Shown: positions 43,501 to 51,738 of the stretch, one piece after another | Position numbering within the stretch: position 1 is the first letter of the stretch | Layout: every line of letters starts with the position of its first letter | NCBI GenBank assembly: GCA_052143835.1 | Contig: JBKQRV010000028.1 | Span: forward strand, 19,717-83,716 | Source of the DNA: DASPPM01 sp052143835 | GTDB taxonomy: Bacteria; Pseudomonadota; Alphaproteobacteria; JACZXZ01 | Length of the DNA stretch: 64,000 nt | Reading direction: 5' to 3' | Translations under genes and position numbers: made by a program | The notes under the pieces: generated by a model | The model's input: only the letters and a program-made list of their open reading frames with translations | Databases searched by the model: none | Told to the model about the DNA's origin: nothing

Positions 43501-44149
43501 CGGGCTCGACCACGTGCTAGCGACCGCGCGCGACGTGAATGTGCTGGTGCTCGATACCGAGGTCTACTCCAATACGGGCGGCCAGGCCTCCAAGGCCACC
43601 CCGCTCGGCGCCATCGCCAAGTTCGCGGCCGCGGGCAAGCGGGTCGCGCGCAAGGATTTGGCGCTGCAGACGATCGCCTACGGCAACGTCTATGTCGCGC
43701 AGGTCGCGATGGGCGCCAATCTGCAGCAGACGCTGCAGGCCTTCCGCGAGGCGGAGGCCTATTCCGGCCCGTCGCTCATCCTCGCCTATTGCCACTGCAT
43801 CGCGCACGGCATCGACATGCAGTCCGGCTTGCGCCAGCAGGATCTCGCGGTGGCTTGCGGCTATTGGCCGCTCTTCCGCTACAATCCGGCGATGCGCGCC
43901 ATCGGCGAGAACCCGTTTCGGCTCGACTCTCCGCGCCCGACGATCAAATTCCGCGACTATGCCTACAACGAGATCCGCTACAAGGCACTGTCGCTTAGCC
44001 GGCCCCAGGAGGCAGAAGAGCTGCTCGCCATGGCGCAGGCGGTCGTCGACGAGAAGTACCGCACCTACGAGGAGATGGCGGGCTGGGCGCCGCAGCGCTT
44101 CCATCCGGCACCGAGCTCGGGCGAGGCTCGCCCCTCGGTCGGCAGCTGA
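40547..44149 (+). CDS. nifJ: Pyruvate:ferredoxin (flavodoxin) oxidoreductase
   Basis: About 1,200 residues, the single-chain homodimeric PFOR length. I place the start at ATG 40547 (MRREIATMDGNTAVAHVAYR); ATG 40568 is also possible. Domain order: pyrimidine-binding domain with EVCAIYPITPSSTMAE, the domain II/III region, two 4Fe-4S motifs near residues 694 (CIQCGHCSFVCPHAV) and 750 (CTGCALCVEACPAHS), the third-cluster Cys in FSGACAGCGETPY, and the ThDP pyrophosphate site WIVGGDGWAYDIGYGGLDHV near 970 with TEVYSNTGGQASKATPLG. It oxidises pyruvate and CoA to acetyl-CoA and CO2, reducing ferredoxin or flavodoxin. The enzyme is oxygen-sensitive, fitting the FNR-like box upstream. It lies 53 bp after the flavoprotein gene. 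Confidence 0.96.
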   Translation: MRREIATMDGNTAVAHVAYRVNEVCAIYPITPSSTMAELADEWSAMGLKNIWGNMPVVQEMQSEGGAAGAVHGALQSGALTTTFTSSQGLMLMLPNMYKIAGELTATVFHVAARSLATQALSIFGDHSDVMAARSTGFALLSSASVQEAHDNALIAQAATLETRVPFLHFFDGFRTSHEVNTLALLGDEDIRAMIDQDLVRAHRARALDPEHPFVRGTAQNPDTFFQAREAVNPYYARVPGAVQAVMDRFAQLTDRQYHLFDYAGPPDAERVVVAMGSGAETVRETAAALGAEGEKVGALQVRLYRPFSGEAFVAALPQACRALAVIEQTKEPGATGEPLYLDVVASLVDAVAAGRRSTMPRVVGGRYGLSSKDFNPAMAKAVFDELKKPRSKNGFTVGIDDDVAHTSLGYDSTFTIEPDDTVRAMFYGLGADGTVGANKNTVKIIAEDAGLHAQGYFVYDSHKSGAQTVSHLRFGPRPIRAPYLIQQASFVACHQFNFVARMDVLRTAAPHATFLLNSPYGPEEVWGRLPRSMQRQIIDKNLRFFVIDASKAAQEAGLRGRTNTILQTCFFAVSGVLPREEAIGRIKEAIRKSYAEKGEDVVRRNFKAVDGALARLFEVKVPAEATSPWEPAPLVPASAPAFVRRVTAKMLEGRGDEIPVSLMPVDGTFPSGTAAFEKRNIADAVPVWEPDICIQCGHCSFVCPHAVIRAKYFDFGKLAEAPASFKSAPINVRGFPDVRFSLQFYVEDCTGCALCVEACPAHSAVEPELKAINMRDKSGLVEPERRNVAFFETLPINDRARIDFANVRGVQFLEPLFEFSGACAGCGETPYLKLLSQLFGDRMLVANATGCSSIYGGNLPVTPWSKNHEGRGPAWSNSLFEDNAEFGLGFRLAADKQVELARMLAKSLKDKLGAELVGEILAAPQLRESEIRAQRGRVAELIRRLKALPEDTIAKDLLSVVGCLVRRSLWIVGGDGWAYDIGYGGLDHVLATARDVNVLVLDTEVYSNTGGQASKATPLGAIAKFAAAGKRVARKDLALQTIAYGNVYVAQVAMGANLQQTLQAFREAEAYSGPSLILAYCHCIAHGIDMQSGLRQQDLAVACGYWPLFRYNPAMRAIGENPFRLDSPRPTIKFRDYAYNEIRYKALSLSRPQEAEELLAMAQAVVDEKYRTYEEMAGWAPQRFHPAPSSGEARPSVGS

Positions 44150-44166
44150 CGGAGAAGGGGCAGACC

Positions 44167-45177
44167 ATGGACCTCACCACGCGATATCTCGGCCTCGAGC
44201 TGAAGAATCCGCTGGTCGCGTCGGCTTCGCCCTTGACGCTCGATCTCGACAATATCCGGCGCCTCGAGGACTGCGGTGCCGCCGCCGTGGTTTTGCCCTC
44301 GATCTTCGAGGAGCAGATCGAGGCCGAAGCCGCGGAGATGGACCGGCTCATCACGAGCCCGGGCGAAAGCTTCGCCGAAGCCCTTTCCTACTTCCCGAAC
44401 GCGATCGGCTATCGCACCGGGCCGCATCACTATCTCGAGATCATCCGGCGCGCGCGCGAGGCGGTCGCGATCCCGGTGATCGCCAGCCTCAACGGCATCA
44501 GCCACTCCGGCTGGCGCGAATACGCGCGCCTCGTCGAGCAGGCGGGTGCGAGCGCCATCGAGCTCAACGCCTATTTCATCCCCTCCGATCTGTCGGTGAG
44601 CGGCCGCGAGGTCGAGGAGGCCTATCTCGACGTGCTGAAGGCCGTGAAAGAGGCCGTCTCGCTCCCCGTGGCGATGAAGCTGAGCCCTTATTTCAGCGCG
44701 CCGGGGCATGTCGTGCGCGCACTCGCCCACGCGGGCGCCGACGGATTTGTCCTCTTCAACCGCTTCTACCAGCCCGACATCGACCTGGTCGAGCTGCGCC
44801 TCAAGCGCGACCTCCACCTGAGCCACCCCATGGAGATCCGCCTGCCGATGCTGTGGATCGGAGCCCTCGCCGGGAAGGTCTCCGCCTCGCTCGCCGCGAG
44901 CAGCGGAGTCGACAGCGCCGAGCAGGTCGTCAAGTATCTCCTGGTCGGCGCAGATGTGGTCATGACGACGTCCTCCCTCTTGCGCTATGGCATCGGCCAC
45001 ATGGCAAAGCTCGTCGCCGGGCTCGAGAATTGGCTCGAGGCGCGGGACATCGAATCGCTCGCCGGCGTCCGCGGCAAGATGCGGCGGGGTGCCATCGCCG
45101 ACCCTGCGGCCTTCGATCGCGCGAACTACATCAATATCCTGCAGGGCTATACGGCGAATTCCGGCGCGTTGCGCTGA
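44167..45177 (+). CDS. Dihydroorotate dehydrogenase-like protein
   Basis: The protein has 336 residues, starting 17 bp after nifJ with GGAGAAGGGG upstream. The TIM-barrel FMN pattern of class 1 DHODs is present: MDLTTRYLGLELKNPLVASASPLT, IASLNGISHSGWREYARLVEQAGASAIELN, VAMKLSPYFSAPGHVVRALAHAGADGFVLFNRF and a C-terminal GADVVMTTSSLLRYG. The usual catalytic Cys/Ser loop is replaced by YFIPSD, and no PyrK partner exists. This orphan subgroup recurs beside PFOR genes, so a role in the PFOR electron pathway is more likely than pyrimidine synthesis (inference). Confidence 0.88.
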   Translation: MDLTTRYLGLELKNPLVASASPLTLDLDNIRRLEDCGAAAVVLPSIFEEQIEAEAAEMDRLITSPGESFAEALSYFPNAIGYRTGPHHYLEIIRRAREAVAIPVIASLNGISHSGWREYARLVEQAGASAIELNAYFIPSDLSVSGREVEEAYLDVLKAVKEAVSLPVAMKLSPYFSAPGHVVRALAHAGADGFVLFNRFYQPDIDLVELRLKRDLHLSHPMEIRLPMLWIGALAGKVSASLAASSGVDSAEQVVKYLLVGADVVMTTSSLLRYGIGHMAKLVAGLENWLEARDIESLAGVRGKMRRGAIADPAAFDRANYINILQGYTANSGALR

Positions 45178-45265
45178 GGCGCCTTGCCGCAGCCGACCGG
45201 TGCTGTGGCGCGCATTCGGTGCTACACCTACGCTCCGGCGCTCCGGCGAGCGCCTTGGGGCGCGC

Positions 45266-46084
45266 ATGCAAGGAGCGGCGACGAGAGGGGCCGTGGAAGG
45301 ATTCGGCGAGGTAGGCGGCATCCGGCTGCGTTACAGGATCGAGGGCGACGGCCCGTGGCTCGTGCTGATCCACGGCGTCGGCAACCGGCTCGAGGCCTGG
45401 GACGGCGTCGTCGCGGCACTCGGCGGCCGCTTCCGCACCTTGCGCTGGGACTTGCGCGGCCATGGCGCCTCCGACAAGCCGCCGGGGCCTTACGCACTCG
45501 ATGACTTCGTGAGCGACCTCAAGGGCCTGCTCGACGCGCACGGCATCGAGCGTTGCCATCTTGCCGGCTTTTCGCTCGGCGGGCTGGTCGCGCAGGCCAT
45601 GGCCCTCGCGCATCCCGCTCAGCTCGACCGGCTCGTGCTCTTGAGCACGGTGGCCGGGCGCAGTGCCGAGGAACGCGAGCGCGTGGCTCAGCGCCTTGCG
45701 ATGGTCGCGCACGGCATTCCCGGCGCCCATTTCAAGAACTCCCTTGCGCGCTGGTTCACCGACGAGTTCCAGCGCACGCATCCCGAGGTCATCGCCGAGC
45801 ACGCCGCGCGCAATCGCGAGAACGATCCGCTCGCCTATGCGGCCGCCTATCGCGTGCTCGCCGAAAGCGACCTCGCCGACCGCCTCCATGAGATAAAGGC
45901 ACCGACGCTGATCGCGACCGGGGAGAACGACATCGGCTCCAACCCGCGCATGGCCAAGCTCATGCACGAGCGCATCGCGGGCTCGCGGCTCGTCATCCTT
46001 CGGCACTTGCGCCATGCCATCCTCGTCGAGGCGCCCGGGACGGTGGCCGGCCTGATCGAGCCGTTCCTGGCCGGGAGCGGCTGA
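45266..46084 (+). CDS. Alpha/beta hydrolase
   Basis: The protein has about 272 residues from the ATG at 45266; a GTG at 45293 with AGAGGGG upstream is an equally good start. The core reads VLIHGVGNRLEAWDGVV (oxyanion HG), WDLRGHGASDKP, the nucleophile elbow LAGFSLGGLVAQAMAL, the acid in LIATGENDIGSN and the catalytic His in LRHLRHAILVEAPG. It is closest in layout to PcaD-like enol-lactonases and C-C bond hydrolases of aromatic degradation. The neighbouring split ThDP decarboxylase, LLM oxidoreductase and extradiol dioxygenase, convergent with it, fit a degradative pathway, but the substrate is not determinable. Confidence 0.9.
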   Translation: MQGAATRGAVEGFGEVGGIRLRYRIEGDGPWLVLIHGVGNRLEAWDGVVAALGGRFRTLRWDLRGHGASDKPPGPYALDDFVSDLKGLLDAHGIERCHLAGFSLGGLVAQAMALAHPAQLDRLVLLSTVAGRSAEERERVAQRLAMVAHGIPGAHFKNSLARWFTDEFQRTHPEVIAEHAARNRENDPLAYAAAYRVLAESDLADRLHEIKAPTLIATGENDIGSNPRMAKLMHERIAGSRLVILRHLRHAILVEAPGTVAGLIEPFLAGSG

Positions 46085-46132
46085 GCTCCCGCTCTCGGCA
46101 TGCTCACATAGCCGAGGCGGAATCGTCGCGCG

Positions 46133-46747
46133 TCACTTCTTGACGCCGAGCCCGCGCATGAAGCGGTCGCGGATCTGCGCGGGGTCGCGCTCGGTCTGCC
46201 CGGCGGCCGGCTTGTCGTCGATGCGCGCCGCGATGAGCCACGGCCCGTCCTCGACAAGGGCGCGCTCGACGAGTTGCTCGAAATCGGCCTCGTCGGCGGC
46301 CCAGCTGCTCTTGGCGATCCCGGCGCCGCGCGCGATGGCGGCGATGTCGGCGCCGAACGCGGTGGCGGTCGCCTGCGCGCCGGTGATCTGGTACATGGCG
46401 TTGTCCATGACGACGATGGCGAGGTTCTTCTGGCGCAGCATCGCGATGGTGGCGAGGCAGCCGAGCTGCATGAGGAGCGAGCCGTCGCCCTCGAGGGCGA
46501 TGACGCGCCGGCTGGGCTGCGCGAGTGCGACGCCGAGCGCGATCGGGCTGGCGAGCCCCATGCTGCCGAGCATGTAGAAATTCTGCGGCCGCCGCCCCGC
46601 GGCCCACAGGTCGAAATTGGTGTTGCCGATGCCGCCGACGACGGCTTCCTCGCGTTTGAGCTTGGCGACGAGGCGCTTCGTCAGGTCGGAGCGGTTCATC
46701 ACCTTGGTATTGCCGGACGGGGCCGGCTTGAGCTCGCTCGCGCCCAT
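46133..46747 (-). CDS. ThDP-binding decarboxylase, beta (C-terminal) subunit, sulfo-/phosphonopyruvate decarboxylase-like
   Basis: The protein has 204 residues. GSMGLASPIALGVALAQPSR then VIALEGDGSLLMQLGCLATI and LAIVVMDNAMYQITGAQ form the ThDP pyrophosphate motif GDGS...N seen in the split decarboxylases (sulfopyruvate decarboxylase ComE, phosphonopyruvate decarboxylase C-half). The start at 46747 is 8 bp downstream of the alpha subunit stop, so they are translated together. The enzyme decarboxylates a short 2-oxo acid to an aldehyde. The substrate here is unassigned: no sulfonate or phosphonate genes are nearby. Confidence 0.88.
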   Translation of the reverse strand: MGASELKPAPSGNTKVMNRSDLTKRLVAKLKREEAVVGGIGNTNFDLWAAGRRPQNFYMLGSMGLASPIALGVALAQPSRRVIALEGDGSLLMQLGCLATIAMLRQKNLAIVVMDNAMYQITGAQATATAFGADIAAIARGAGIAKSSWAADEADFEQLVERALVEDGPWLIAARIDDKPAAGQTERDPAQIRDRFMRGLGVKK

Positions 46748-46755
46748 GAGGTGCC

Positions 46756-47301
46756 TCACGCAGTGAAGACTTTGCCGCCGGTCAGGAGCGGCGAGAGGAT
46801 CAAGGCCGCCGGCGCCTGCGTGGCGAAGGCCTGCTTGATCGTGCGGTCGACGACGAACTCGACCTCGTCGAGACGCTGAAGCGTGTGGCTCTCGACGGCG
46901 AGGGCGTCCAGCACCGGGCGCATGACGCGGCACACCAGCGCCTGGCCGAGGTTGAACTCGCCGAGCGTGCCGCGCTCCGAGACGATCATCAGAAGCGGAA
47001 TCTGGAACGGCACGGCGAGGGAGGCGACGGCATTGGGCAAGGTGGCGAAGCCGCTCGTCTGCATCAGGACCACGCCGCGCATCCCGCCCATCCATGCGCC
47101 GGCGACGATGCCCACGGCCTCCTCCTCGCGCGTCGTCGGGATCGCCGTGAAGAAGGCGTCGGCGTGCACGCCCGTGATGAGGGGCGTCAACACGCGGTCG
47201 GGAACATAGGTCACGAGCCGCACCTGATTGCGCTTGAGCGTCTCGTGCACGATCGCGTGCCACGGGGGCCCTAGGCGCCCTTCCTCTCCGACTGTCGACA
47301 T
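46756..47301 (-). CDS. ThDP-binding decarboxylase, alpha (N-terminal) subunit
   Basis: The protein has 181 residues, the pyrimidine-binding half of the split decarboxylase: LVTYVPDRVLTPLITGVHAD, FTAIPTTREEEAVGIVAGAWMGG containing the conserved catalytic Glu, and GVVLMQTSGFATLPNAVASL then LLMIVSERGTLGEFN. These match ComD and the sulfopyruvate decarboxylase alpha family. It pairs with the downstream beta subunit. It is transcribed in the same direction as the LLM oxidoreductase and dioxygenase genes located upstream. Confidence 0.88.
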   Translation of the reverse strand: MSTVGEEGRLGPPWHAIVHETLKRNQVRLVTYVPDRVLTPLITGVHADAFFTAIPTTREEEAVGIVAGAWMGGMRGVVLMQTSGFATLPNAVASLAVPFQIPLLMIVSERGTLGEFNLGQALVCRVMRPVLDALAVESHTLQRLDEVEFVVDRTIKQAFATQAPAALILSPLLTGGKVFTA

Positions 47302-47397
47302 CGATCGCTCCCGCCTGGCTCAGCTCGGGCCCCAGTATGACGCGTCGCGGCGGGGGAGCCAACCGCCGCAAAACCGCGATGGGCGCGGCGAGGGCGC

Positions 47398-48504
47398 CTA
47401 GCTTCCCGGGGCACCAAGAGGCTCGTGAGGCGCGCCGCCGGGGGCTGCCTTCGCGCGCCTGGGCGCGTCAGCGAACTGCGGCATGACCTCGCTGATGAAC
47501 AATTCGAGCGAGCGTTGGGCGATTGCCGAGGGCAGCCCGAAGGAGGCGCCGTAGCAGAACTGATCGACGCCCGCAGCCTCGTATTCCCTGAGCTTGGCGA
47601 CCACTTCCGCGGGCGTTCCGAACACCATGCTGTCGCGGATCACGGCCGGTTGATAGTCGCTGCGGTTGGTCAGCTGCTCGAAATCGGCCGGCTCGGGAAA
47701 GCCGTTCACCACGCCGCCGATGTTGCGGAACAGAGTCTCGAAGTGGCGTCCGTATTTGATCGAGGCCTCGATCGGAACGCGCCCATCCTCGGGCCGCTCA
47801 TAGACGCAGGTGCGGCGCAGCATGAGAAAACGCGGCCGCGGCCGGCCGGGATGCTTGGCAAGCGTCTCCGCGAAGCGCTGCCCGAGCACCGCCACCTCGG
47901 AATGCGGGCGCGAGAGGGGCGTCGCCATGATATTGGCGCCGCTTTCGACGGCCCACTCGAAGGTCCCGGGGTCGCGCGCCGCCACCCAGATCGGCGGGTG
48001 CGGCTTCTGCAGCGGCTTCGGCACGGACGTCGCCTTGGGAAAGGACCAGAGCTCGCCCCGGTGCTCATAGTCGCCCTGCCACAGCGCCTTGAGCGCCGGA
48101 AGCATCTCCTTCAAATAGGCCACCCCCTTCTGCTGCGCGATGCCTCCGGCCATGCGGTCGAATTCGTACTGGAAGGCGCCGCGCGCGATGCCGAACTCGA
48201 GCCGCCCGCCGCTCAAGAGATCGAAGAGGGCCGCCTCGCCCGCGAGCCTGATGGGGTGCCAGTAGGGCGCCACCACGACGGCGGTGCCGAGCCGGATGCG
48301 TCGCGTATGCGCCGCCCAGTGGGAGAGGATCAGGAACGGGTTGGGTGCCACCGTGAGCTCGATCGTGTGATGCTCGGCCGCCCACGCGATCTCGAAGCCG
48401 CCTCGATCCGCGAGCCCGACGAGGGCCAAGGCCTCCGCCGCGGCCTCGCGCATGTCCCGCCCCGGGTCGTAACGCTCCATGTTGACGGCGATCGAGAACT
48501 TCAC
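47398..48504 (-). CDS. LLM-class flavin-dependent oxidoreductase
   Basis: The protein has 368 residues. The bacterial luciferase-like TIM barrel is recognised from ALALVGLADRGGFEIAWAAEHHTIE, ILSHWAAHTRRIRLGTAVVVAPYWHPIRLAGEAALFDLLSGGRLEFGIARG (FMN/F420 pocket), PHPPIWVAARDPGTFEWAVESG and the C-terminal VFGTPAEVVAKLREYEAAGV. Such enzymes are two-component monooxygenases using reduced FMN, or F420 enzymes. It shares strand and close spacing with the decarboxylase subunits, suggesting an operon for breakdown of an aromatic or xenobiotic compound. Confidence 0.92.
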   Translation of the reverse strand: MKFSIAVNMERYDPGRDMREAAAEALALVGLADRGGFEIAWAAEHHTIELTVAPNPFLILSHWAAHTRRIRLGTAVVVAPYWHPIRLAGEAALFDLLSGGRLEFGIARGAFQYEFDRMAGGIAQQKGVAYLKEMLPALKALWQGDYEHRGELWSFPKATSVPKPLQKPHPPIWVAARDPGTFEWAVESGANIMATPLSRPHSEVAVLGQRFAETLAKHPGRPRPRFLMLRRTCVYERPEDGRVPIEASIKYGRHFETLFRNIGGVVNGFPEPADFEQLTNRSDYQPAVIRDSMVFGTPAEVVAKLREYEAAGVDQFCYGASFGLPSAIAQRSLELFISEVMPQFADAPRRAKAAPGGAPHEPLGAPGS

Positions 48505-48568
48505 CCGCCCTCTCCCCTATCGCATCGCCCGCGCAGATGCGCTGCGCGGCACGATGGCGGCATTCCCC

Positions 48569-49459
48569 TCAGTGCTGCTGAGCTCCGGCCATGGGGCGGT
48601 GGCCCCAATCGCTGATGTTGCGGTAGGTCTTGATCTGCCAGGACGCCTCCTCGACCTTGCGTCCGCCCCAGCCGAGCTCGAAGGCGAAGCCGGACGGCGT
48701 CACCCCGTAGAACGAGATCATGCGGTCGTTGGGGTGGCGGCCGAGGCCGTAGCGGATCGGCACGCCCGCGTCCTGGCAGCGGTCGTAGGCAACGCCTACG
48801 TCGTCCACCGCGTTCACCTCGAGCATGAAATGGCCGAGCCGCTTGCGCATCGGCGCCTTGGTGAAGGCCAGCGAGTGGTGGCGCGGATTGGCGTGGAGAA
48901 ACACCGCATGCATGGCGACGGCGCCGAGCTTGGCGTCGATATAGTCGCTCAATCTGAGGCCGAGGAGCTCGCGGTAGAAGGCGTCCGTCTTCTCGCTGTC
49001 GTCGACGAAGAGGAACACGTGGCCCATGCCCTCCTCGCCGGTCACGAAGCCGGAGCTGACGGCCGGCGAGCGGAAGGGTCTGTCGCCGCGCTTCGGCCCC
49101 TGCGCCAGCTCGACGCGGACGCCGTTGGGATCCTTCGTCACCGCCAGGGCGTCGACCTTGCGGGCCTCGATCTCCGCGGGCGTGCCCGACCGCACCTCGA
49201 CGCCGGCCCGCTTGAGACGAAGAACGAGTGCCGCGAGCTCGCCTCCATCAGCCGTCTCCCAACCGATGTAGGCGACATCGTCCGACTTGCCCTCATGGAG
49301 GCGGATGCGCTGGGCGTAATCGTCGAGGCGGAGCGGCAGGGCCCCGTCCGAGGCGCGGGGGCCTGCCTCCAGGCCGAGCACACCGGTGGCGAAGCGGAGC
49401 CACGCATCGGGCTGGCTCACTTCGAGACCGAGATAAGCAAGACGCGCGACGGCAGCCAT
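48569..49459 (-). CDS. Type I extradiol dioxygenase (VOC/BphC family)
   Basis: The protein has 296 residues from the ATG at 49459 with GGAGG upstream. It has two vicinal-oxygen-chelate domains: MAAVARLAYLGLEVSQPDAWLRF opens the first, and EEGMGHVFLFVDDSEKTDAFYREL opens the catalytic second. The iron triad fits His in GHVFLFVDD (about 140), His in ANPRHHSLAF (about 205) and Glu in GFAFELGWGG (about 258). The family (2,3-dihydroxybiphenyl 1,2-dioxygenase and relatives) cleaves catechols in meta position. It is the probable first gene of the convergent catabolic unit 46.1-49.5 kb. Confidence 0.93.
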   Translation of the reverse strand: MAAVARLAYLGLEVSQPDAWLRFATGVLGLEAGPRASDGALPLRLDDYAQRIRLHEGKSDDVAYIGWETADGGELAALVLRLKRAGVEVRSGTPAEIEARKVDALAVTKDPNGVRVELAQGPKRGDRPFRSPAVSSGFVTGEEGMGHVFLFVDDSEKTDAFYRELLGLRLSDYIDAKLGAVAMHAVFLHANPRHHSLAFTKAPMRKRLGHFMLEVNAVDDVGVAYDRCQDAGVPIRYGLGRHPNDRMISFYGVTPSGFAFELGWGGRKVEEASWQIKTYRNISDWGHRPMAGAQQH

Positions 49460-49647
49460 GGCAGTCCTCCTTCCAGCCGCTTGTCCTTGCGGACACATCC
49501 GCCGCGCGCGAGACCGCGCCGCGGACGCAGCTCGCGAAGGGCGAGAGGGTGCCGCATTTCGGGCGCGCGCACCCGCGCGACTGTGCTACGATCATATTCG
49601 ATTGCCGCGGCGGACGCGACATGGACTCGCCCGCAGAGGAGCACCGC

Positions 49648-49845
49648 ATGCGCCCTCTCTTCTGTCTTGCCCTCCTTTCCTTGAGCCTGGCCGCCTGCAG
49701 CCCGACGATGATCGTGCTGCGCCAGCCGGCGACCGGCCAAGTCGCCGAATGCTCGACCAGCGTGCTCATCGCCAGCATGATCGACAACGTCGAGGGCTGC
49801 GCCCAGGATTACGCGCAGCAGGGCTACCAGCAACAGACCCCCTGA
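49648..49845 (+). CDS. Small lipoprotein
   Basis: The protein has 65 residues. MRPLFCLALLSLSLAACSPT ends in a lipobox (LAAC). The mature part MIVLRQPATGQVAECST...VEGCAQDYAQQGYQQQTP has two further Cys residues that could form a disulfide. I took the ATG at 49648 with GAGGAG upstream; the frame extends upstream to an ATG at 49621. Similar tiny lipoproteins with a QPATG--AEC motif occur in alphaproteobacteria; their function is unknown. Confidence 0.75.
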   Translation: MRPLFCLALLSLSLAACSPTMIVLRQPATGQVAECSTSVLIASMIDNVEGCAQDYAQQGYQQQTP

Positions 49846-50087
49846 GTGCCTTCGGTCCGCGCGGGGATGCCGTGCCGGGCGAGCAGTCCCTCACAGCCTC
49901 CGCCGAACCCGCACCGATCAGTTTAAATCCTTACATTGTGTAGTTTTTGCGTTCCTGAGCACGCTTAGTCCGTGGTATATAAGTCTGTTGGATACGTAGT
50001 GGGCGATGGCTACCGAGTGGCTGCCGGCCAGATGCGCGCGCCGGACCCTTGGCGAAAAGCAAGAACAGCGCGCTTGGGAGGCTGGCG

Positions 50088-51719
50088 ATGTTCAATCAAG
50101 TCCTCGATCCGACGGGGAACGTCCTGATCACGTGGTTGGTGGCGCTCGTTCCCGTGGCGCTCCTGCTCCTCTTGCTTGCCGGATTCCGCATGTCGGCTTG
50201 GCTGGCCGTGCTGATCGGCTCGCTCATCACCTTCGCGCTGGCCGTCGTGGTGTGGGGTATGCCGTTCGGCGACGGCGCTCGCGCCTACGTATACGGCTCG
50301 CTGACGGGCATCTGGGCGGTCGACTGGATCACGTGGTGGGGAGTCATGCTCTTCAACACGCTCGTCGTCACTGGCGTGTTCGACAAGTTCCGCCGCTGGC
50401 TCATCGCCCAAGGTACCGCCGACGTGCGCGTGCAGACGATGCTCTTCGCCTGGGCCTTCGGCGCGCTGCTCGAGGGCCTCGTCGGCTTCGGCTATCCCTG
50501 GGCCTTCGTAGCACCCATCCTCATCTCGCTCGGCATTCCCGACATCGACGCGATCCGCGTCGCCGCCATCGCCAACAACGCGCCCGTTTCCTACGGCGCC
50601 CTCGGGGCGCCCATCATTGCGCTTGCCGCCGTCACCGGCTTGCCGCTCTTGACCCTCTCAAGCTCGGTCGGCCATGTCGTGGCGGTCTTGGCCCTGCTGC
50701 CGCCTTGGGTGCTGCTCTACCTCGTGGCCGGCCGCAAGGGCATGTGGGAGGCTTGGCCACTCGCGCTGGTGGGCTCGTTCGGCTATATCGCGGGCCAGCT
50801 GCCGGTCGCCGCCTACCTCGGGCCCTACGTGCCCGACGTGGCCGGCGGCATCACTTGCTTCGTGGCGCTTCTCATCCTGCTCAAGGTGTGGCATCCCGCA
50901 AACGTGCTCGGTTACGGCGGCAAGCCCGTCTCGGCGGCGGATCAGGCGAAGCTTGCCGGCGGCGATCACGGGCTCACCGCGGGCGAGCTGTTCCAGGCTT
51001 GGCTGCCCTTCATCGTGCTGATCGTGATCGTGGTGGCATGGACCGGGCCGTGGTCGCCCATTCCGACCTATGTCCCGCTCAAGCTCGCGGTGACCGCAGG
51101 ATCTTCCATCAATCCGGGCGCCAAGGTCGCGGCCGGCTTCTTCTGGGCGCCGGGGATCGGCGGCACTGCCATCCTGGTATCCTGGATCGTGGTTGCGGTG
51201 TTGCTCCGGCTTACCGGTGCGCAACTTCGCGACGTGCTCAAGCGCACCTACCATCAGATGTGGGGTGCCTGCCTCGTGGGCGTGTTCATCTTCGGCCTCG
51301 CCTTCGTGTTCAATTTCTCGGGCATGGCCGCCTCGCTCGCGAACGGCTTCTCCAAGATCGGCGTATGGTTCATCATCGTGGCACCGCTGCTCGGCTGGAT
51401 CGGCGTGGCGCTCTCGGGCAGCAACACCTCGACGAACGCCATGTTCGGCTTCTTCCAAATGACGGTCGGCAAGCTGCTCGGCTTCCCGGTGATCCTGCTG
51501 CCGACGCTCAACTCGGTGGGGGCGGAGATCGGCAAGCCGATCGCACCCCAGACCGCGAGCGTGGGCGTGTCCACGAGCCGCTTCGTGCGCAACGAGGGTG
51601 AGGTCATCCGCCACAATATGGGCTGGACCTTCTTCCTCCTCGGCTACCTGATGCTGATCGGCGTGGCGTTCTATCTCTTCTTCCCGCAGGTCATCTTGCT
51701 TGGCCACGGAGCGGGGTAA
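50088..51719 (+). CDS. lctP: L-lactate permease family transporter
   Basis: The protein has 543 residues from the ATG at 50088 with GGGAGG upstream; an ATG at 50049 is also in frame. The LctP/GlcA family is evident from VWGMPFGDGARAYVYGSLTGIWAVDWITWW, FGALLEGLVGFGYPWAFVAPIL, AAIANNAPVSYGALGAPI, GWIGVALSGSNTSTNAMFG and the C-terminal NEGEVIRHNMGWTFFLLG. About 13 transmembrane helices. It imports lactate or glycolate with protons across the inner membrane. A 240-bp AT-rich region upstream is presumably its promoter. No lactate dehydrogenase is adjacent, but the nearby ThDP enzyme and PFOR use 2-oxo acids. Confidence 0.95.
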   Translation: MFNQVLDPTGNVLITWLVALVPVALLLLLLAGFRMSAWLAVLIGSLITFALAVVVWGMPFGDGARAYVYGSLTGIWAVDWITWWGVMLFNTLVVTGVFDKFRRWLIAQGTADVRVQTMLFAWAFGALLEGLVGFGYPWAFVAPILISLGIPDIDAIRVAAIANNAPVSYGALGAPIIALAAVTGLPLLTLSSSVGHVVAVLALLPPWVLLYLVAGRKGMWEAWPLALVGSFGYIAGQLPVAAYLGPYVPDVAGGITCFVALLILLKVWHPANVLGYGGKPVSAADQAKLAGGDHGLTAGELFQAWLPFIVLIVIVVAWTGPWSPIPTYVPLKLAVTAGSSINPGAKVAAGFFWAPGIGGTAILVSWIVVAVLLRLTGAQLRDVLKRTYHQMWGACLVGVFIFGLAFVFNFSGMAASLANGFSKIGVWFIIVAPLLGWIGVALSGSNTSTNAMFGFFQMTVGKLLGFPVILLPTLNSVGAEIGKPIAPQTASVGVSTSRFVRNEGEVIRHNMGWTFFLLGYLMLIGVAFYLFFPQVILLGHGAG

Positions 51720-51738
51720 GGGAAGCGGCTCAGCCGCT

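Noticed and set aside
41471..43513. 680-codon minus-strand frame inside nifJ
   Set aside because: Lies wholly antisense to PFOR with no family motif.
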